In this document: positions 23,826 to 36,511 of the stretch, piece after piece
Position numbering within the stretch: the stretch's first letter is position 1
Layout of the letters: each line of letters opens with the position of its first letter
Assembly: GCA_020091685.1 (NCBI GenBank)
Contig: CM034613.1
Location: 8,021,104 to 8,085,103 of the forward strand
Source: Lutjanus erythropterus
Lineage: Eukaryota > Chordata > Actinopteri > Lutjaniformes > Lutjanidae
Direction: 5' to 3'
DNA length: 64,000 nucleotides
Program-made: the position numbers and the translations under genes
Notes under the pieces: model-generated
The model's input: only the letters and a program-made list of their open reading frames with translations
The model's database searches: none
Told to the model about the DNA's origin: nothing

Positions 23826-25440
23826 CACCCTCCGACATATATCCTTTTTCGGTCTCTGTCTCTTACACACTCCCTCTCAAAGACAACACACTGGTTTCTT
23901 ACTCAAGACATTGTCATTCACTGTGGCACACTATCACATCAGACTACAGCTGGCTGTCATACATTGACACTGCATAGTCTGGCGCTGACTGACACTGACA
24001 CTGCCATACCTGACACAGTCACACACACATATCGACACCTACATGGCACATATAAGCGAAGAAACTGTACCAGACATTACTAAAGCTGACGGATACCAAA
24101 AAAAACCTGTGTTTTCTGTCTCCCACGCATGTACAACCACACACACAGACGTATACACACAAATTCAAGGCCCAAGTGATCAAGTCAACACAAAACAAAT
24201 GACAAACAAGAGTGCACTGACAAATACTAACATGCTGACAAGCAAAAGTGGTTACACTGACACAACGCTAAGAGCAGCATCAACAAAGAACTTGAACGAA
24301 GAGAGAGCCTCGCTGTGACACTTGAATCCTCGCCATCAGGCAAACACCCGGGCAGGTGAATCTATGAGTGTGTGTGCGTTTGTGTGTGTCTGTGTGTTTT
24401 TGTTTTTGTTTGCGTGGTGACAGACAGATCAAGGGTGCCCATGGGGACGCGCTCGGAGCTGGCAGGGACCTATGGCGGGGGTCCCCTGGGCTACATCTGA
24501 GGAAGACTGATGGATCGGCCAAGTGCTTATTGATGAGGCAGCTTAATGCTAATGGCCGTAATGAGTCACAACGCTTGTCAACAACACGGAGAGGACGGGG
24601 GAACCTTTTAATCTCTTAATACCATCAGGGATCAATGACACCGTCATGCCGCTGGAAACAAACATGACTGACATCGCTTGACTTAAATGTAACAGCTTAA
24701 TATTTAGGATGATTACAGCTGTTCAAAGAGGCATTGATTCTCATTTGTATATTTGTTTTTTAAAGCACCAAAGTGGATGGTGGAGACATGTGAATGAACT
24801 ACTGCTTTATTTTTTTTTTAAAGATATGCCTATTTTTTATTCTTCTTTTTGCTCTAGCTATAGTATATTTATCAATGTCTTCACCCGATCTTGATGCAAA
24901 CCAATCAATCATCGAAAAATGTACTATTAATATATAATATGTGTGCACTGCCACAGCTCCATCTTTCTTGACAGCACTGATAGCTTTTTTTTTTTTTTTT
25001 AAACTTCTGCCCTGAACCATATTGGCTGACATTGAGCCTCAAGGGTGTATGGAAGCAGATTTAAAGCCTTGAACTAACAACATTATTGAAATTTCAGGGG
25101 CAAAACATGATGGGCTCGCAGTGTTTAGAAAGTGCAGAAACAACTATGTCAAACACTGATCAAATGTTTCTCAACAACAGGTTTTCTGCAGGACATTAAA
25201 AAGTCTAAAATCCAATAATCTGAATTTTAGGCCTTAAAATATATTAAAAATGATTTTGACAGGTTTTAAAAATTGAAGTTAACATGTTGTTTATAAACTT
25301 CAGTGTGCTTTAGGGAATTTTTTTATTGATTGTATAACACCTACAAAATGAAACCAACACTAACCCAGTAACCACAAATGTGCTTCTTTTTTCCACTGTG
25401 GAATTTCTTAAATTGCATTTATAATGGCATTAAAAAGTCT

Positions 25441-25989
25441 TAAAGGGACAGTTCTCTCCCAGAATCAAAAATACATATATTTTCTCTTACCTGTAATTCT
25501 ATTTATCCATGTACATTTTTTTAGAGAGAGTTAGAGATAGGGACTAAATGGCACTTGACTTGTGGTGCTCAAAGCCACAAAAAATACATGTGAAAAATTC
25601 AACACCTGCGTCTCTTTTCAGAAATCATGACCCGGTTACTCAAGATAATCCACAGACCTTGTGAGCTATTTTTCTTTCTGCTGTAGAATTGACCAGAATT
25701 GCTGTAGAATCTGATGGAACTTTCCTACATGAAACTGCTCACAAAAAAGGTCTCCAGCTTACCTAAGTCACTCGGTCATGGTTTTTGGAAAGAGACACCA
25801 GTTTTTCAATCAATCTTTGGGCGCTTTGAGCACCGCAAACCGAGTAGTCCCATTATATTCCAGAGAAGGCAGACATCTCTGAGACCAGTATCTCCAAAAC
25901 TCTCACCAAAAACATCCAGAGGGATAAATAGCACTACGGGCCAGAGGAAGAATATCTATTTTTGATTCTGGGGTTAACTGTCCCTTTAA
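25441..25989. mobile_element. Foldback DNA element with long inverted repeats
   Basis: The first about 70 bases (TTAAAGGGACAGTTCTCTCC..., then AGAATCAAAAATACATA and ATTTATCCA) are mirrored as an inverted repeat at the right end (GGATAAATAG..., TTTTTGATTCTGGGGTTAAC, TGTCCCTTTAA). The middle part is not coding. A related but more decayed copy lies at 27165-27616. Confidence 0.75.
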
Positions 25990-26943
25990 AATTAACTACT
26001 AGAAACCTGCAGAAATCCTGAACAAACAGAAAAAGGTACAATGTGTTTCTTCCATTTCCACCAGCAAATAACCTCTTAATCCTCTTAAAGCAGCGCTAGC
26101 TTTTTAGTATCTTGTTTTTCATTAAAAATACAACATTTTTGTCCAACTACCTTGGGTGCTTTTGTGGTGTACTGACTGTCCATGTGTCCACACACACAAA
26201 CACTTGCTGTGTGCAGTGTTTCTTGAGAGTAAAAGTGAAATCGTGTGCTACATCTGTCCTGTTATAGTGCTAAGTAACGTTGTCTAGACACACAGCTGGC
26301 CCGTCTGATGCACAGCGTTCTACGAATCTGTTCCAGTAACACCCCGGTATTACAGCTTTGTTCCTAATTTAGCCCTCCGCACAGGTCTGCTCAGCAACAG
26401 TAAGTGTCGTGCGCGTGTGCGCGTGTGTGTGTGTGTGTTGGTGTACTGTGCGTTCATGTGTGAATAGAGCTACTACAATGACCTCTCTGCAGTGGCCTCC
26501 TGTGCAGCAGAGACTTGTAAAGGGCACTATACTGCAGGTATACTCTACACTGAATAAACCCGGGAGCTCAATTTAGACAAGCCGATGATGGATCCGAGGC
26601 CGTCTGCTGTGAGCACATCAATCCTGCTCATTCCAACAGCAGCTCCCCGCTGACTCACCTTCACATTTCATTCAGTTCAGAACACTCACAAACACATGCA
26701 TGTCCACATCCGCTCGCAGGTAGCCGGGCATAATCTGACTTGGAGAGAAAGAGGGAAGAAAAACACTTGTCAGTGACGCACAGAGCGGCTATATGCACGG
26801 TGTATTCAAGTACGAGGGTAGATATTACACGTCAGTTTAATAATTTATCACATTTTAAAGGGGCGTTTTATCCTGTCTTTTGGTGAAAATGTGTATTTTG
26901 CCCGTTTTTTTTTTTTTCATGATTTGTGATTTTAATGGACCTT

Positions 26944-27130
26944 TTTTACGGCAGCCATTTTGACATTAAATAGTAGGATAAACAGGTGTTACCAATGATA
27001 CTAATTAAGTTTCCATTCATGTCAAACAGTCAGGGTGTTGTTATTGTGCATGTTGGCTCACTGGAAAGGCTCTGCTTCACTAAATAGAATTGGACCTTAA
27101 TAAGTATCATTGGTAACCTGTTTTTACCCC
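26944..27130. mobile_element. Short foldback MITE (GGCAGCCATTTTGACA family), copy 1
   Basis: The left part holds GGCAGCCATTTTGACATT and 'AACAGGTGTTACCAATGATA'. The right part holds the inverted form 'TATCATTGGTAACCTGTTTT'. The centre has 'GGCTCACTGGAAAGGCTCTG'. Copies of the same design occur at 29443-29656 and 30100-30440. Confidence 0.65.
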
Positions 27131-27164
27131 TGATTTTTCTTTTTTGTAATGAAAATAAACTGTT

Positions 27165-27616
27165 TTGGACATAGGTTTGTGCCCGACAGCGACAATACTT
27201 TTTGTCCTACCTGTAGCGCTAGTTATTCATCTATATTTTTTTGGTGCGAGTTTACAAGGTTTTGGAGATACTGGCCGTAGAGACGTCTGCCTTGTCTTCA
27301 TTATAATAGAACGAGATGAGTTTGCGGTGCTCTCTCTTGTTTTAAATTCAACAGTAGGGACTTTTTCTTATCTCGTTTAACCAGGTCATGGTTTCTGCAA
27401 AGGGACACTGGTGTTTAATTTTTCAAACAGATCTTTTTTGGCACCACAAGCTGAGTGCCGTCTAGTCCCATTACACAGGAGAGAAGACCAGCATCTCTAT
27501 GGCTGATATCTCCAAAATGTGGCAAGTCACACCAAAAACTATCTAGATGGATAAATAGCCCAACAGGCAAGAGGAAAAATATGTATTTTGGATTTTGAGG
27601 TGAAGTGTTCATTTGA
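27165..27616. mobile_element. Foldback DNA element, second copy
   Basis: It shares with 25441-25989 the words 'GTAGCGCTAGTTATTCATCTA', a 'CACCAAAAACTATCTAGATG' segment and 'GATAAATAGC' followed by 'GAGGAAAAATATGTATTTTG' near the right end. The two arms are inverted repeats of each other. It is diverged and the outer ends are worn. Confidence 0.6.
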
Positions 27617-27624
27617 AAGACTAG

Positions 27625-27770
27625 AGTGTAGGATTTGGTAGCATCTAGTGGTTACACTGTAGATTGCAGCCAACTGAATACACCCTCCCCTTCCGTGTGT
27701 GTAGGAGAAACTACGGTGGCCGTGAAAAAGATGAGAAGGCCCTCTCTAGTGGCCTTTAATCATTGTATTT
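27625..27770. repeat. Common fish interspersed repeat (GTAGGATTTGGTAGCATCTAG)
   Basis: The block contains GTAGGATTTGGTAGCATCTA, 'GCAGCCAACTGAATACACCC' and 'GTAGGAGAAACTACGGTGGC'. I recognise these words, in that order, from a short element found many times in percomorph genomes. There is no second copy in this window. Confidence 0.55.
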
Positions 27771-29442
27771 TATAAAAGAGCTGAATGTACAAAGAAAACT
27801 ACAATACAGTTACAGTAACTTGAAATGGCAGCTGGTGTCAAGGCACAGTGTTCAGATCCCTGCAGTGGGAGTATTGAAGGTGTAGGATGAGAAATGGATG
27901 ATTATTTTTTAGTCCATACAGTCACAACTAAGCTGTGGGGTGAGCCTTCAAATGCACACTGAGACCTTACGTAAGACATGACTTTGTTTGGTTCTGTATG
28001 TGTTTATCTCATAGGAACATGAGACTATTGGTAGGATTTCTTAATTGGCCTGTTAACACCGACTTTTGTATTCTTTTTTCCATTTAAATTATCACTGAGA
28101 CGTACTTTGCACAATAGGAAATAATCATTTTTTTTCTCTGGATTACAGCATTTAAGGCAAAGTTCCCAACTAATTACATGTAACACTAAGTAATTCCCAA
28201 ACCAAAGTGATTTGTGTGAGACTTTAGTGGTGTTAGAATCTAATTTTCCACCACATAATAAATTGAATTTGTCTGCAAAGGAGGCGACCCTGAAAGTTGT
28301 CACTGTCACTGTGCTTAATATATTCCAAAATGAAATACAGTTCACAGTACCTTCTGAGGCGGCCTTTATTTTTTTTTCTATATTTGTTGACTTTTTGTGT
28401 GTTTGTCTGTCTTCCTTCAGCACACACTGTGTCCAGGAGAACTCTCTGGCGATTGCAGGCAGCAATATTTTGGACAGGTAATTGAGGTGAACTGCATTAT
28501 GAGCTCTCTGACTTGACACTATCACCAACAGTAGAGCTTCCCTCAGCTCTGTCACATAAAAAAAAAAGGTTCGGAGGGAATTTAATGTTTAATCTCTGTT
28601 TTTAAATAAAACATGCTAAAAGAGGGACCATGAACTTCTGTCTTTGCTGCTGCCTCGTGTGATGGGTTCAACTCCTGGACAATCCGAGCGGCAGAAGAGA
28701 GGGTGAGCGAGAGAGCACTCAGAGCAGAGTCATCCCAGTTACAATACAGTACTTACCCTTTAGAGCAGGTTAGAGAAGTGGCTCTGCTCTGCTGGGGGTC
28801 AACTTGCTGATAGGGATGCTACAGGGGCTCCTCCATTTTCACTTTGCTCATGTTAAAAGCTTGAGGTAGGTCAAAAGTACGAAGCAGAGATGTGATACAT
28901 GAAAAACAGCAATGTTTCATACTTGTGTTTGACCATAGGGACAGCTTACTGACATTCTGAAAAGCCACACAGATAGCCGAGTGCTTCAGACCATGTTCGT
29001 TCAGATGTGGATTTAAACCTTCATGGGGAGTGGGAGATGAGATTGCGATGAAGATGCACTTTCTCAGCTATGTAAATATCAAAATGGCCCTCAGACATGA
29101 ATAAACCAAACAAGTGTTTGCATAGCTTTAGCAGGAGTTCATCTTGTAGGCGCTCACAGAAGCCGGGATATGCCTTCCCGATACTGCCGGCAACTCAGAG
29201 AAAGCCTAGTTAATTAAAACAAATCCTGTTAATTTTATATGAATTAGTGTAAACATGTATTAGAGCCTTCAGAGATGCAAAAATAAAAATGCTGAGTGAG
29301 ATAGAATGCAGAAAGTATAACTATGCAGACTACTGACTCATACCTAAATAAATGGTAAATTCAGTTTTTTTAAGTTGCACATTGATACTGGCGTACCTGA
29401 AGGCCTGTTTATGCAAGTATTTGACTGTAATTTTATAGACTT

Positions 29443-29656
29443 TTTTTCACAGCCGGCATATTGATATGACAGTAGTGTAAACACAGGTGTTTCACTAATT
29501 CAGGCCCTGTTACATTTAGTGTAGCAGAGTCTTTCCAGTGAGCCAATGTGAACAATAGCAGCACCCTGATTCTGTTTGACCTGAATGGAAAGAACTCTTA
29601 ATTATTATAACTGGTAACACCTGTGTTTACCTTACAATATGGCTGGCTTGAAAAAG
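29443..29656. mobile_element. Short foldback MITE, copy 2
   Basis: The left arm TTTTTTCACAGCCGGCATAT and AAACACAGGTGTTTC pair with the right arm GGTAACACCTGTGTTTACC and ATATGGCTGGCTTGAAAAAG. The arms are about 45 bases, with a non-coding centre that matches copy 1 (CCAGTGAGCCAATGTGAAC). Confidence 0.7.
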
Positions 29657-29872
29657 GACTTGCAATTTAAGTGGACATCGCACCAGCCTACTTTATGCTC
29701 AATCAAATGGTGGAGATGGACATGGGATCAAACCACCAACTTTACAATGAATGGACAACCCCACTGCCTCCTGAGAAAACCTCTCTTCGATATGAAGCTC
29801 AAGGTAAATCCTACATCACATCACATCAAGTAAAAAATTACACCGACTTCATCCACAGTATTTGATCTATAG

Positions 29873-30077
29873 CAGCGTTTCTCAACCCTGGTCCTCAAGT
29901 ACCCCTGCCCTACATGTTTTATGTTTTCAACACACCTGATTCAAATGATCAGGTTGTTGTCAGGCTTCTGCAGAGGCTTGATGATGAGCTGATCATTTGA
30001 ATCAGGTGTGTTGGAGCAGGGAAACATCCAAAACATGCAGGACAGGGGATCCTGAGGACCAGGGTTGAGAAACACTG
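29873..30077. mobile_element. 205-bp hAT foldback MITE with perfect target duplication
   Basis: The ends CAGCGTTTCTCAACCCTGGT and ACCAGGGTTGAGAAACACTG are near-perfect inverted repeats. Most of the element pairs with itself, including CACACCTGATTCAAATGATC and GATCATTTGAATCAGGTGTG. The 8-bp duplication ATCTATAG flanks it at 29865-29872 and 30078-30085 without mismatch, suggesting a fairly recent insertion. Confidence 0.9.
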
Positions 30078-30099
30078 ATCTATAGATCAAGCATGCCCT

Positions 30100-30440
30100 C
30101 TCACAGCAGACATTTTGACTTATTATGGCAGTAAAAGTACAGGTGTAACTAATTGTATTAATTATGGCTCTGCTTCACTTGTGTGCCGACCATAAAATGA
30201 CTGGCATGCACTATTACACCTTTTTCACAGCAGCCATTTTGACATGTCATTGCAGGAAAAACACGGGTGTAATTAATATCATAATGAGTGCATTGCACTT
30301 CTGTGAGCTACGTCCAGGACCTTTGCATTTTGCGTGATGTCTTACTGGGACACTTAATGAAACAAACTGTAACAGAATTAGTTTCAGCTGTGCTTTTCCT
30401 GCACAGATAAGTCAAATGTCTGCTGTGAAAAAGGTCTATA
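30100..30440. mobile_element. Short foldback MITE, copy 3, apparently composite
   Basis: The left end CAGCAGACATTTTGACTTAT pairs with the right end AAGTCAAATGTCTGCTGTGA. A second CACAGCAGCCATTTTGACAT lies inside near 30230, followed by ACACGGGTGTAATTAAT. One copy therefore seems to sit within or beside another of the same family. Confidence 0.6.
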
Positions 30441-32959
30441 CCTGTACCCTGGCATATGAATGAAAGATATAGAATGGTAAAAAAAAAAAAAAGAGAGAGA
30501 GATATCTGGAGGGAAAAAAAAAAAAACATGTATTTGCTGTTATTATTGCAGTGAGAAGCTACTTGAAAACCTTGCCACCACTCCAGGTAATTGACAATAA
30601 CTTGACTGAGCAATGTCAGCACTGTTCTCAGAATAACCAACTACTTTTTGGCCCGTGTTGCTTATGAATGTGGTGGGAGAGCACAATACTGTCATTAATA
30701 TAATGACACAAGAGGATCTTTGAGTTCTCATTTGTTTTTGCAATATCAGTGACCGTCAGAACACTCTCCAAGTGGAGTGTGCACCTGTAGATATACCATG
30801 TGCAAAAAACTGACTGTATGATTTGGTTTTAATATAACTAACTTTATATATAATTAAACTTAAAACCCACAATTGATAAGTGGGATCATTCTTGGCAAGC
30901 CACAAGCCCACAAAAAAAAAAAACTTTTGAAGGCTAAATATCACACACAATAGCTTTGCTCTGTCACTATTGTCTATTGTCTTTCTCAGCAGCAGATAGT
31001 TAATCTGCCTGAAGCAGACTGTCTGCAGCAGCCCATATTAATGTTATTGATCATTGTCAACTTTTGTGCTTCCTCCAACCTCAGATCGCACTGTACTGTG
31101 GGGTTTCTGGGTTTTTTTTTTTCTTTCCAGTAAAGGTTTCTTTTTTCATTATTGTCTTTCTCTGTTCTTCTGCCCAATAACCTGTCTCCTTTATTGCACA
31201 CAGTCCTTAGAAAGTGACAACTTGAGAAACTGAATCAAAGTTTCAATAAAGCCTGGACTGCTGTGGGCTTTGACAAGTGAGGTGGCTAGAGTGGAACAGT
31301 ACAGAATGAGACTGAAGGAGGACATATCGGTTCCAGAAAGATAAATAGTTCATGAAGCTGTTGACTTCACCATTTTATTACTTTTGTCTCAGAATTTTCC
31401 GCCTGCCTGCAGCTCTTTCTGCCCACAAATTATTCATCATGCTCCCCACAGGCCCCAGCTGTCAATCCTAGGATTAGGAGTTGGTCGGGAAGATGGGAGT
31501 TGTAAGTTTGTCATGAGCTCAGGTGCATGGATACTTGCCAGGATCTTGATAAAACTAAAAAAGCTATCATGATACCATATAATCATTTCAGGTTTACTTA
31601 AAAAAAGACAAAGCTGCAGCGGGGAAGACTGAAGTTGAAGGCAAGACTACTTTCCACTTTTAGTTCTTTGACCTCTCGTCTCCCCTCTATTTTGTAGCTG
31701 ACTCGGGGGGGTGCAGAAGACAATGAAGCCTTTCTGATGGCCTGACGCCCCTCATGTCAACCACGGGAGGTCTAACCTGAGGGTAAATAATGACGGCTAC
31801 ACACAGGGACATATTGTACGTACTTCACATGTCAAGCATAACACACATCTTGTACTGTAGATGAAGAGGTTTGAAATGAACCGTGTAAATGGTAGGCTAG
31901 GTTTCATTTTCAGAATGTAATTTATGGTTTTATAATTGAGGGAATGTGTTAGGATTTTAATAAGGATGTGATCTAGTTCTAAACATTATTTATATAGGAC
32001 TTGTCAGGGTTCAATGTTAATGTTTTTTTTTTTGTTACTAAAAAATCTACTTGCCTGAAGTCACTTTTTTTTGTTCTGATTATTAGCAGTTATCAAATAA
32101 CAACAAAGACTGATTGATTATGATGTTTAATCCAGGGCTGCAGTGTCCAATTTAATAGCTTTTTACCATATTCTTGACCGTGCAAATGAGTCGCAGATTT
32201 ACTTGCTTGACATGGCATTTTCTTTGCCCCGGGCAGATCGGCAGTCCTTATTGTTGATCCCTGACTTTTCCTGACAAAGTTACAAAGTGCTTCATGGACA
32301 AAGAACAATAAAAAAAACTGCAGATGCAATGAAAGGCAGATAAGACAGCACAGATAAAAACAACTGAGATAAAAACACCAATAATAATGTTGAAAATGCT
32401 TGTATATGTGTTCAAGTTAATGTTCTTGATGTATTGAAAAAATTTTAGGATTGAATGATTTTGTTCACACAAGGTGAAATCTGTGTCTTTCCTACACTTT
32501 TTCGCAGCTTGATACCGTGAATATCTCTTTTCATGTGGCGTCCAGCAATTCTTTAAATTGACAAAGCATCACATCATTATCCTGTATCGTTCTCCTTCAA
32601 AATGCTTAATTATGTAATTATGTGATTACGTCTGGGAGGAGGAAATTGTGTGATTTTTCCTCTGGAGTTTGGATGTTGATATTTTCGTTTATACAATAGA
32701 AAGTCTCACCACAATTACATCCACCCTGAAGTCCAGACTACTGTCAAAAGTAATGACAGTGCTAAAAAGGGAGAGCAAGACTAGAGAGGCCAGATTATTC
32801 TGACAATGTGAACCAGATGTAATTATGAAAATTGGTGTCCTTCAATATATCACCGCATTTCAAATGTCTATTAAAGGGTTTATGTCTGTGCATTTCCAGT
32901 GCTATATGTCTGTATCTTCAGGGATAGTTGTGATTATTTGAAGTGGGGTTGCGTGAGGT

Positions 32960-33235
32960 TGTACGGTTGGCATGCCCCCAGTTGGAGAAGCAGAGAGGAG
33001 AAGCTTTGCAATGTACTGTTATGGACTGGGTCGGCAACAAAAAGGTATTTTAACCACTTGAAAGTCCACCTAAAAAGAAATCAGTATTAGTGTACACTAT
33101 ATTTATAATATTTTCCCAGCTATACTTTGCTGTAAAACAGCCTTTCACAACGGGAAGCTTCTCCTAACTGGAGACATATTAACCACCATCAACTGTAAGT
33201 AGTAGACTAACATCAAATAATAAGAACTATCCCTT
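32960..33235. repeat. Dispersed repeat related to 54038-54320
   Basis: Shared words with 54038-54320 are 'GGGTCGGCAACAAAAAGGTA', 'TTTTAACCACTTGAAA' and 'TGCTGTAAAACAGCCTT'. The right end has CTATCCCTTTAAA, matching the reverse of AAAGGGACAGTTCAC at 54038. It is a decayed DNA element, with no ORF. Confidence 0.55.
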
Positions 33236-35177
33236 TAAACCACAGAGAAGCTGAAGCTGAATGAAGTGAAAAGACTGTGGTAGAATAACAAATGGCACCA
33301 TGTGCACCAGTGACCTGGTAAAGACATCAACTTGTTAATGGAAACCTTGTCAGCAATGCAGAATTGATGGCCAACCACCGCCAGTGGCACTCTGTATGTT
33401 TAGAGCTGCATTATCTACATTGCAGACGGACATTTGACTGGAATACCACTCGGTTCAAGACATATGTTATTCTTGTTTTGTACTACAGTCACATCAGTGT
33501 TGGACCTTCAACATCTCAACACAGAAAATCATTTTGTAGCTCTGGCTTGGTTTCAGTGAAGCAGCAGGTTATCAGGTCAAGGCAGAGAACTGGATAAAGT
33601 ATTTAAATGTGCAAACACCATGTTGTTCAGCTCTGGAAATCAGCTTATTTAATGGTTACGCTCCATACTTAATAAAAAGAAGATTAACACAGTTACTTTC
33701 AGTTTCATTTGGATTTTTGATAGAGTTAAGTATGAAACAATTTCACAAGTAAGGTTTAGCAGTATGACATATACCAATAATTTTACTTTATTGCTACATT
33801 TCTATAATATATTGTATGCGTCAGTTATTAACCAAACCTGAATAGAGTATATCCAAATAAAAGCCACTGCAGAGGTTTTTTTTTTACCTTTAATTAACCA
33901 TTTACAAAGAACAAGATACAGATATCAAAACATTCAAATATCTAAAGGCAGATGTACCTGCTTCCAACTCATTTTGAATCTCATTAAAAGTGTCCGATGA
34001 GACCAGCCCCGGAGGATTTAGGTGACTTTGCAACTGATACCAAGCCGAGGGAGCAGCATACTTAAATGCCCATTTTCCTAGTTCAGTACAGACACTGGGG
34101 ACAGTTAGCAGAGATATGTCTGGGGTGCAGACACATTACATTACCTGTACATTTTTTTGTCAGATGTAAATCTGTAGGTAAGAATGAAGCATACCAAGAA
34201 ATAAATAAGAAAATGCCACTGAGGGCAGACCATCCAACTGATCATACAGAGACCAAAGTGGAGTGAGAGCTTTGAGATTTGTGAGAAATCTCTTTGTAGT
34301 GTGAATCAGTCTTTTTTTTCCCCTTTTTTTTTATTGTACAAACTAATTTTGATGCAGTAAAAATCAGAAAAATACCAGAATTGGCAAATATTGAGAGCAG
34401 GTTGAGATTGCTGGTGTGCGCTTACTGAAGTAGCACAGTCACTGTCCTCTCGTCAATTGAATTAAAAGAATTAATTACCACTCTCTGCCTGGGAACACGC
34501 AGTTGGCATTTACATACAGGGACCCATAGTGCTTTTCTCCACAGTGTTTATGTGTGCTTCTGTGTGTGTTTGAGTGTGTGTACATGCGCCTTCCCCTTGA
34601 AAATAACAGCTCTTGAGTGTGGGTAGTGATCACACGCACACACCTACAATCACACAATGGCACATGCACATTTTGCTGTACCTGCCTGTTAGCATTATTC
34701 GACAAGACAGCTCCATGTATAATCTGCATAGTGATATCATTTGGGTAATATTGGAGGTAGCTCGGGGACCACCTGCTTGTATGTTCAAATTTCTGGTGAG
34801 GAATGGGGCCAGGTGGGTTGGGGGGGCGTCCGCTTCACAGAGTTAGAACACAGCCGTCTCCAATTATGATATACATCGTTATAATTGGGGCATACACGTC
34901 ATGGGGTATAATTGCACAAACTTCTCCTGCCTTTTCTCTGGGGTGCGCACAGTTGCATGTTGACATTATCACACTGAATTACCACCTCTCGCTCTCTTGT
35001 CCTTGGACGCACCATCCAGCAGAAGCTATTAGTTCTGTGGAGGGTCCGACTGGTCCGATGCTCATACCAATATTGGGGAGGGGAAGAAAAAATTGATAGA
35101 TAATGTAATATTGATATGTTGGTGATAATTTTATTACAGAGTAAAATATAAAAAACAAAGGCAACATACATAAATAC

Positions 35178-35977
35178 TAGGGCTACAACTAACTACAACA
35201 TAATTATTTTCATTATCGATTAATCTGTCAGTTATTTTCTGACTTGATTGCTTGCATACCATCAGTCTGCACTTTTTTTTTTTTTAACTTTGCACTTTTT
35301 ATGTCCAAAGTGTCTCAGGGCCTCCCTAATAACTTGGACTGGGTCATGATTTTACTGCGCATCTGCGGAAATCATTCAGGATTACATTAGCCAGCTCTTT
35401 TAAACAAACAGCTCATTCCGGTGTGCAGACTGTTGAAAAATGATGCAAAGCCAACCCAGCATCGTGGGAAAAAAAAGGAGGAAGATGGTGGACACTAAAA
35501 GGAAAAAACCCACCCCAACCACAGGCTGTGCACCCTGCTGCTGTCTGGCAAAAGATACAGGAGTATCCGCTGGCGTACTACCAGACTTAATAACAGCTTT
35601 TTCCTGATGCTGTGAGTCTCATCAATTCATCCTCCTGACTCCACCATAAATAAGTTGTTTTTTATGACTTACTATTCATTCAATGATTGAAAAAGTGGAG
35701 AGAACAAGGGATATCAAGGGTCCCATGCCTCTGTTTGGACCATAAAATGTCAAAAAAAAAAAAATTGAGCAGTGTTTTCCAAAGCCAAAGATGACATCCT
35801 TGAATATCTTGTTTTGTCCACAACAACAAAGATTTCAGTTTACTGTCATAAAGGATTCTGCTAGAATAAGAGATACTGGACTTTTTTTTGTAAAAACTTA
35901 CTCTAAATGATAATCAGTTATCAAAATAGTTGCTGAATGATTTAAGTCAATTTTAGTTGATTAATAATCCATTAACT
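35178..35977. mobile_element. AT-rich DNA element with nested insertion
   Basis: The left end is AGGGCTACAACTAACTACAA, followed by TTTTCATTATCGATTAATCT. The right end is TTAGTTGATTAATAATCCAT. The ends are imperfect inverted repeats. The interior is split by about 350 bases of unrelated, more GC-rich sequence (about 35280-35640) that includes a LINE-tail fragment. A SINE follows directly at 35978. Confidence 0.55.
35545..35630 (+). mobile_element. LINE-type protein tail fragment
   Basis: A + frame reads SGKRYRSIRWRTTRLNNSFF. This matches the conserved basic tail (GKRYRSIRxRTxRLxNSF) that I recall from many fish LINE-derived proteins. Only about 30 codons remain, with no reverse transcriptase domain next to it. 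The family assignment (CR1/Rex type) is an inference. Confidence 0.45.
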
Positions 35978-36170
35978 GGGGTGCCCTGATAGCTCAATTG
36001 GTAGGGTGTGCGCCCCATGTACTGAGGCTGTTGGTCCTCTGCAGCGGCCGCTGGTTCGACTCCTGCCTGTGGCCCATTTGCTGCGTGTCATCCCATCTCT
36101 CTTCACCCCCCTTTCCTGTCATGTCTTCAGCTGTCACTATAATTAAAGGCAAAAAAAAAAAAGCCCAAAA
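35978..36170 (+). mobile_element. tRNA-derived SINE, + orientation
   Basis: The head has an A-box-like TAGCTCAATTGGTAGGGTG (35990-36008) and a B-box GGTTCGACTCC (36053-36063), as in tRNA genes. It is followed by a non-tRNA body (TTCCTGTCATGTCTTCAGC) and an A-run at 36151-36162. A second copy lies on the minus strand at 54407-54614. It is not a tRNA gene because the arms do not fold and the body runs on to a poly-A tail. No target duplication is obvious. Confidence 0.85.
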
Positions 36171-36194
36171 TACACATCAATGATCCCTCAAAAC

Positions 36195-36511
36195 TGGTTA
36201 ACACTTTGATGGTGGATATTTTAGTTTAAAAACAGACTTTACTAAAAGGGGACTGAAACAATAAACCTTCATCAGTAGTTTTTTTTTAATATAATTCTCA
36301 ATTAATATGTAAATAATCACAAATTGAGATAAATGTGTATAACAAACCTGAATGAAGACAAAGGATCAAACATACACAGAATGCTGCCTATAAAGCTAAC
36401 AATTAAACACAATCTGCATTCAAGTCTGAAGTTTTAATACAGGGACATATTGGACAATATAGACAGATATAGCTGTGATAGGTTGACAATATCAGTTGAC
36501 TGATCAGGCTC
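36195..36511. repeat. Dispersed repeat, copy 2
   Basis: This is the partner of 25-395, with the same order of blocks (GGTTAACACTT, AAGGATCAAA, GCTGCCTATAAAGCTAACAA, TAGCTGTGATAGG, GATCAGGCTC). The copies are diverged by many small changes. The following 36530-36720 has a short open frame without recognisable motifs. Confidence 0.6.

Noticed and set aside
28025..28555. 176-codon open frame on minus strand
   Set aside because: The sequence is AT-rich, has no recognisable motif or codon bias, and shows no convincing exon borders.
35978..36064. Possible tRNA gene
   Set aside because: A- and B-box words are present, but the arms do not pair well and the sequence runs on into a SINE body with an A-tail. 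A related copy on the other strand has a target duplication.
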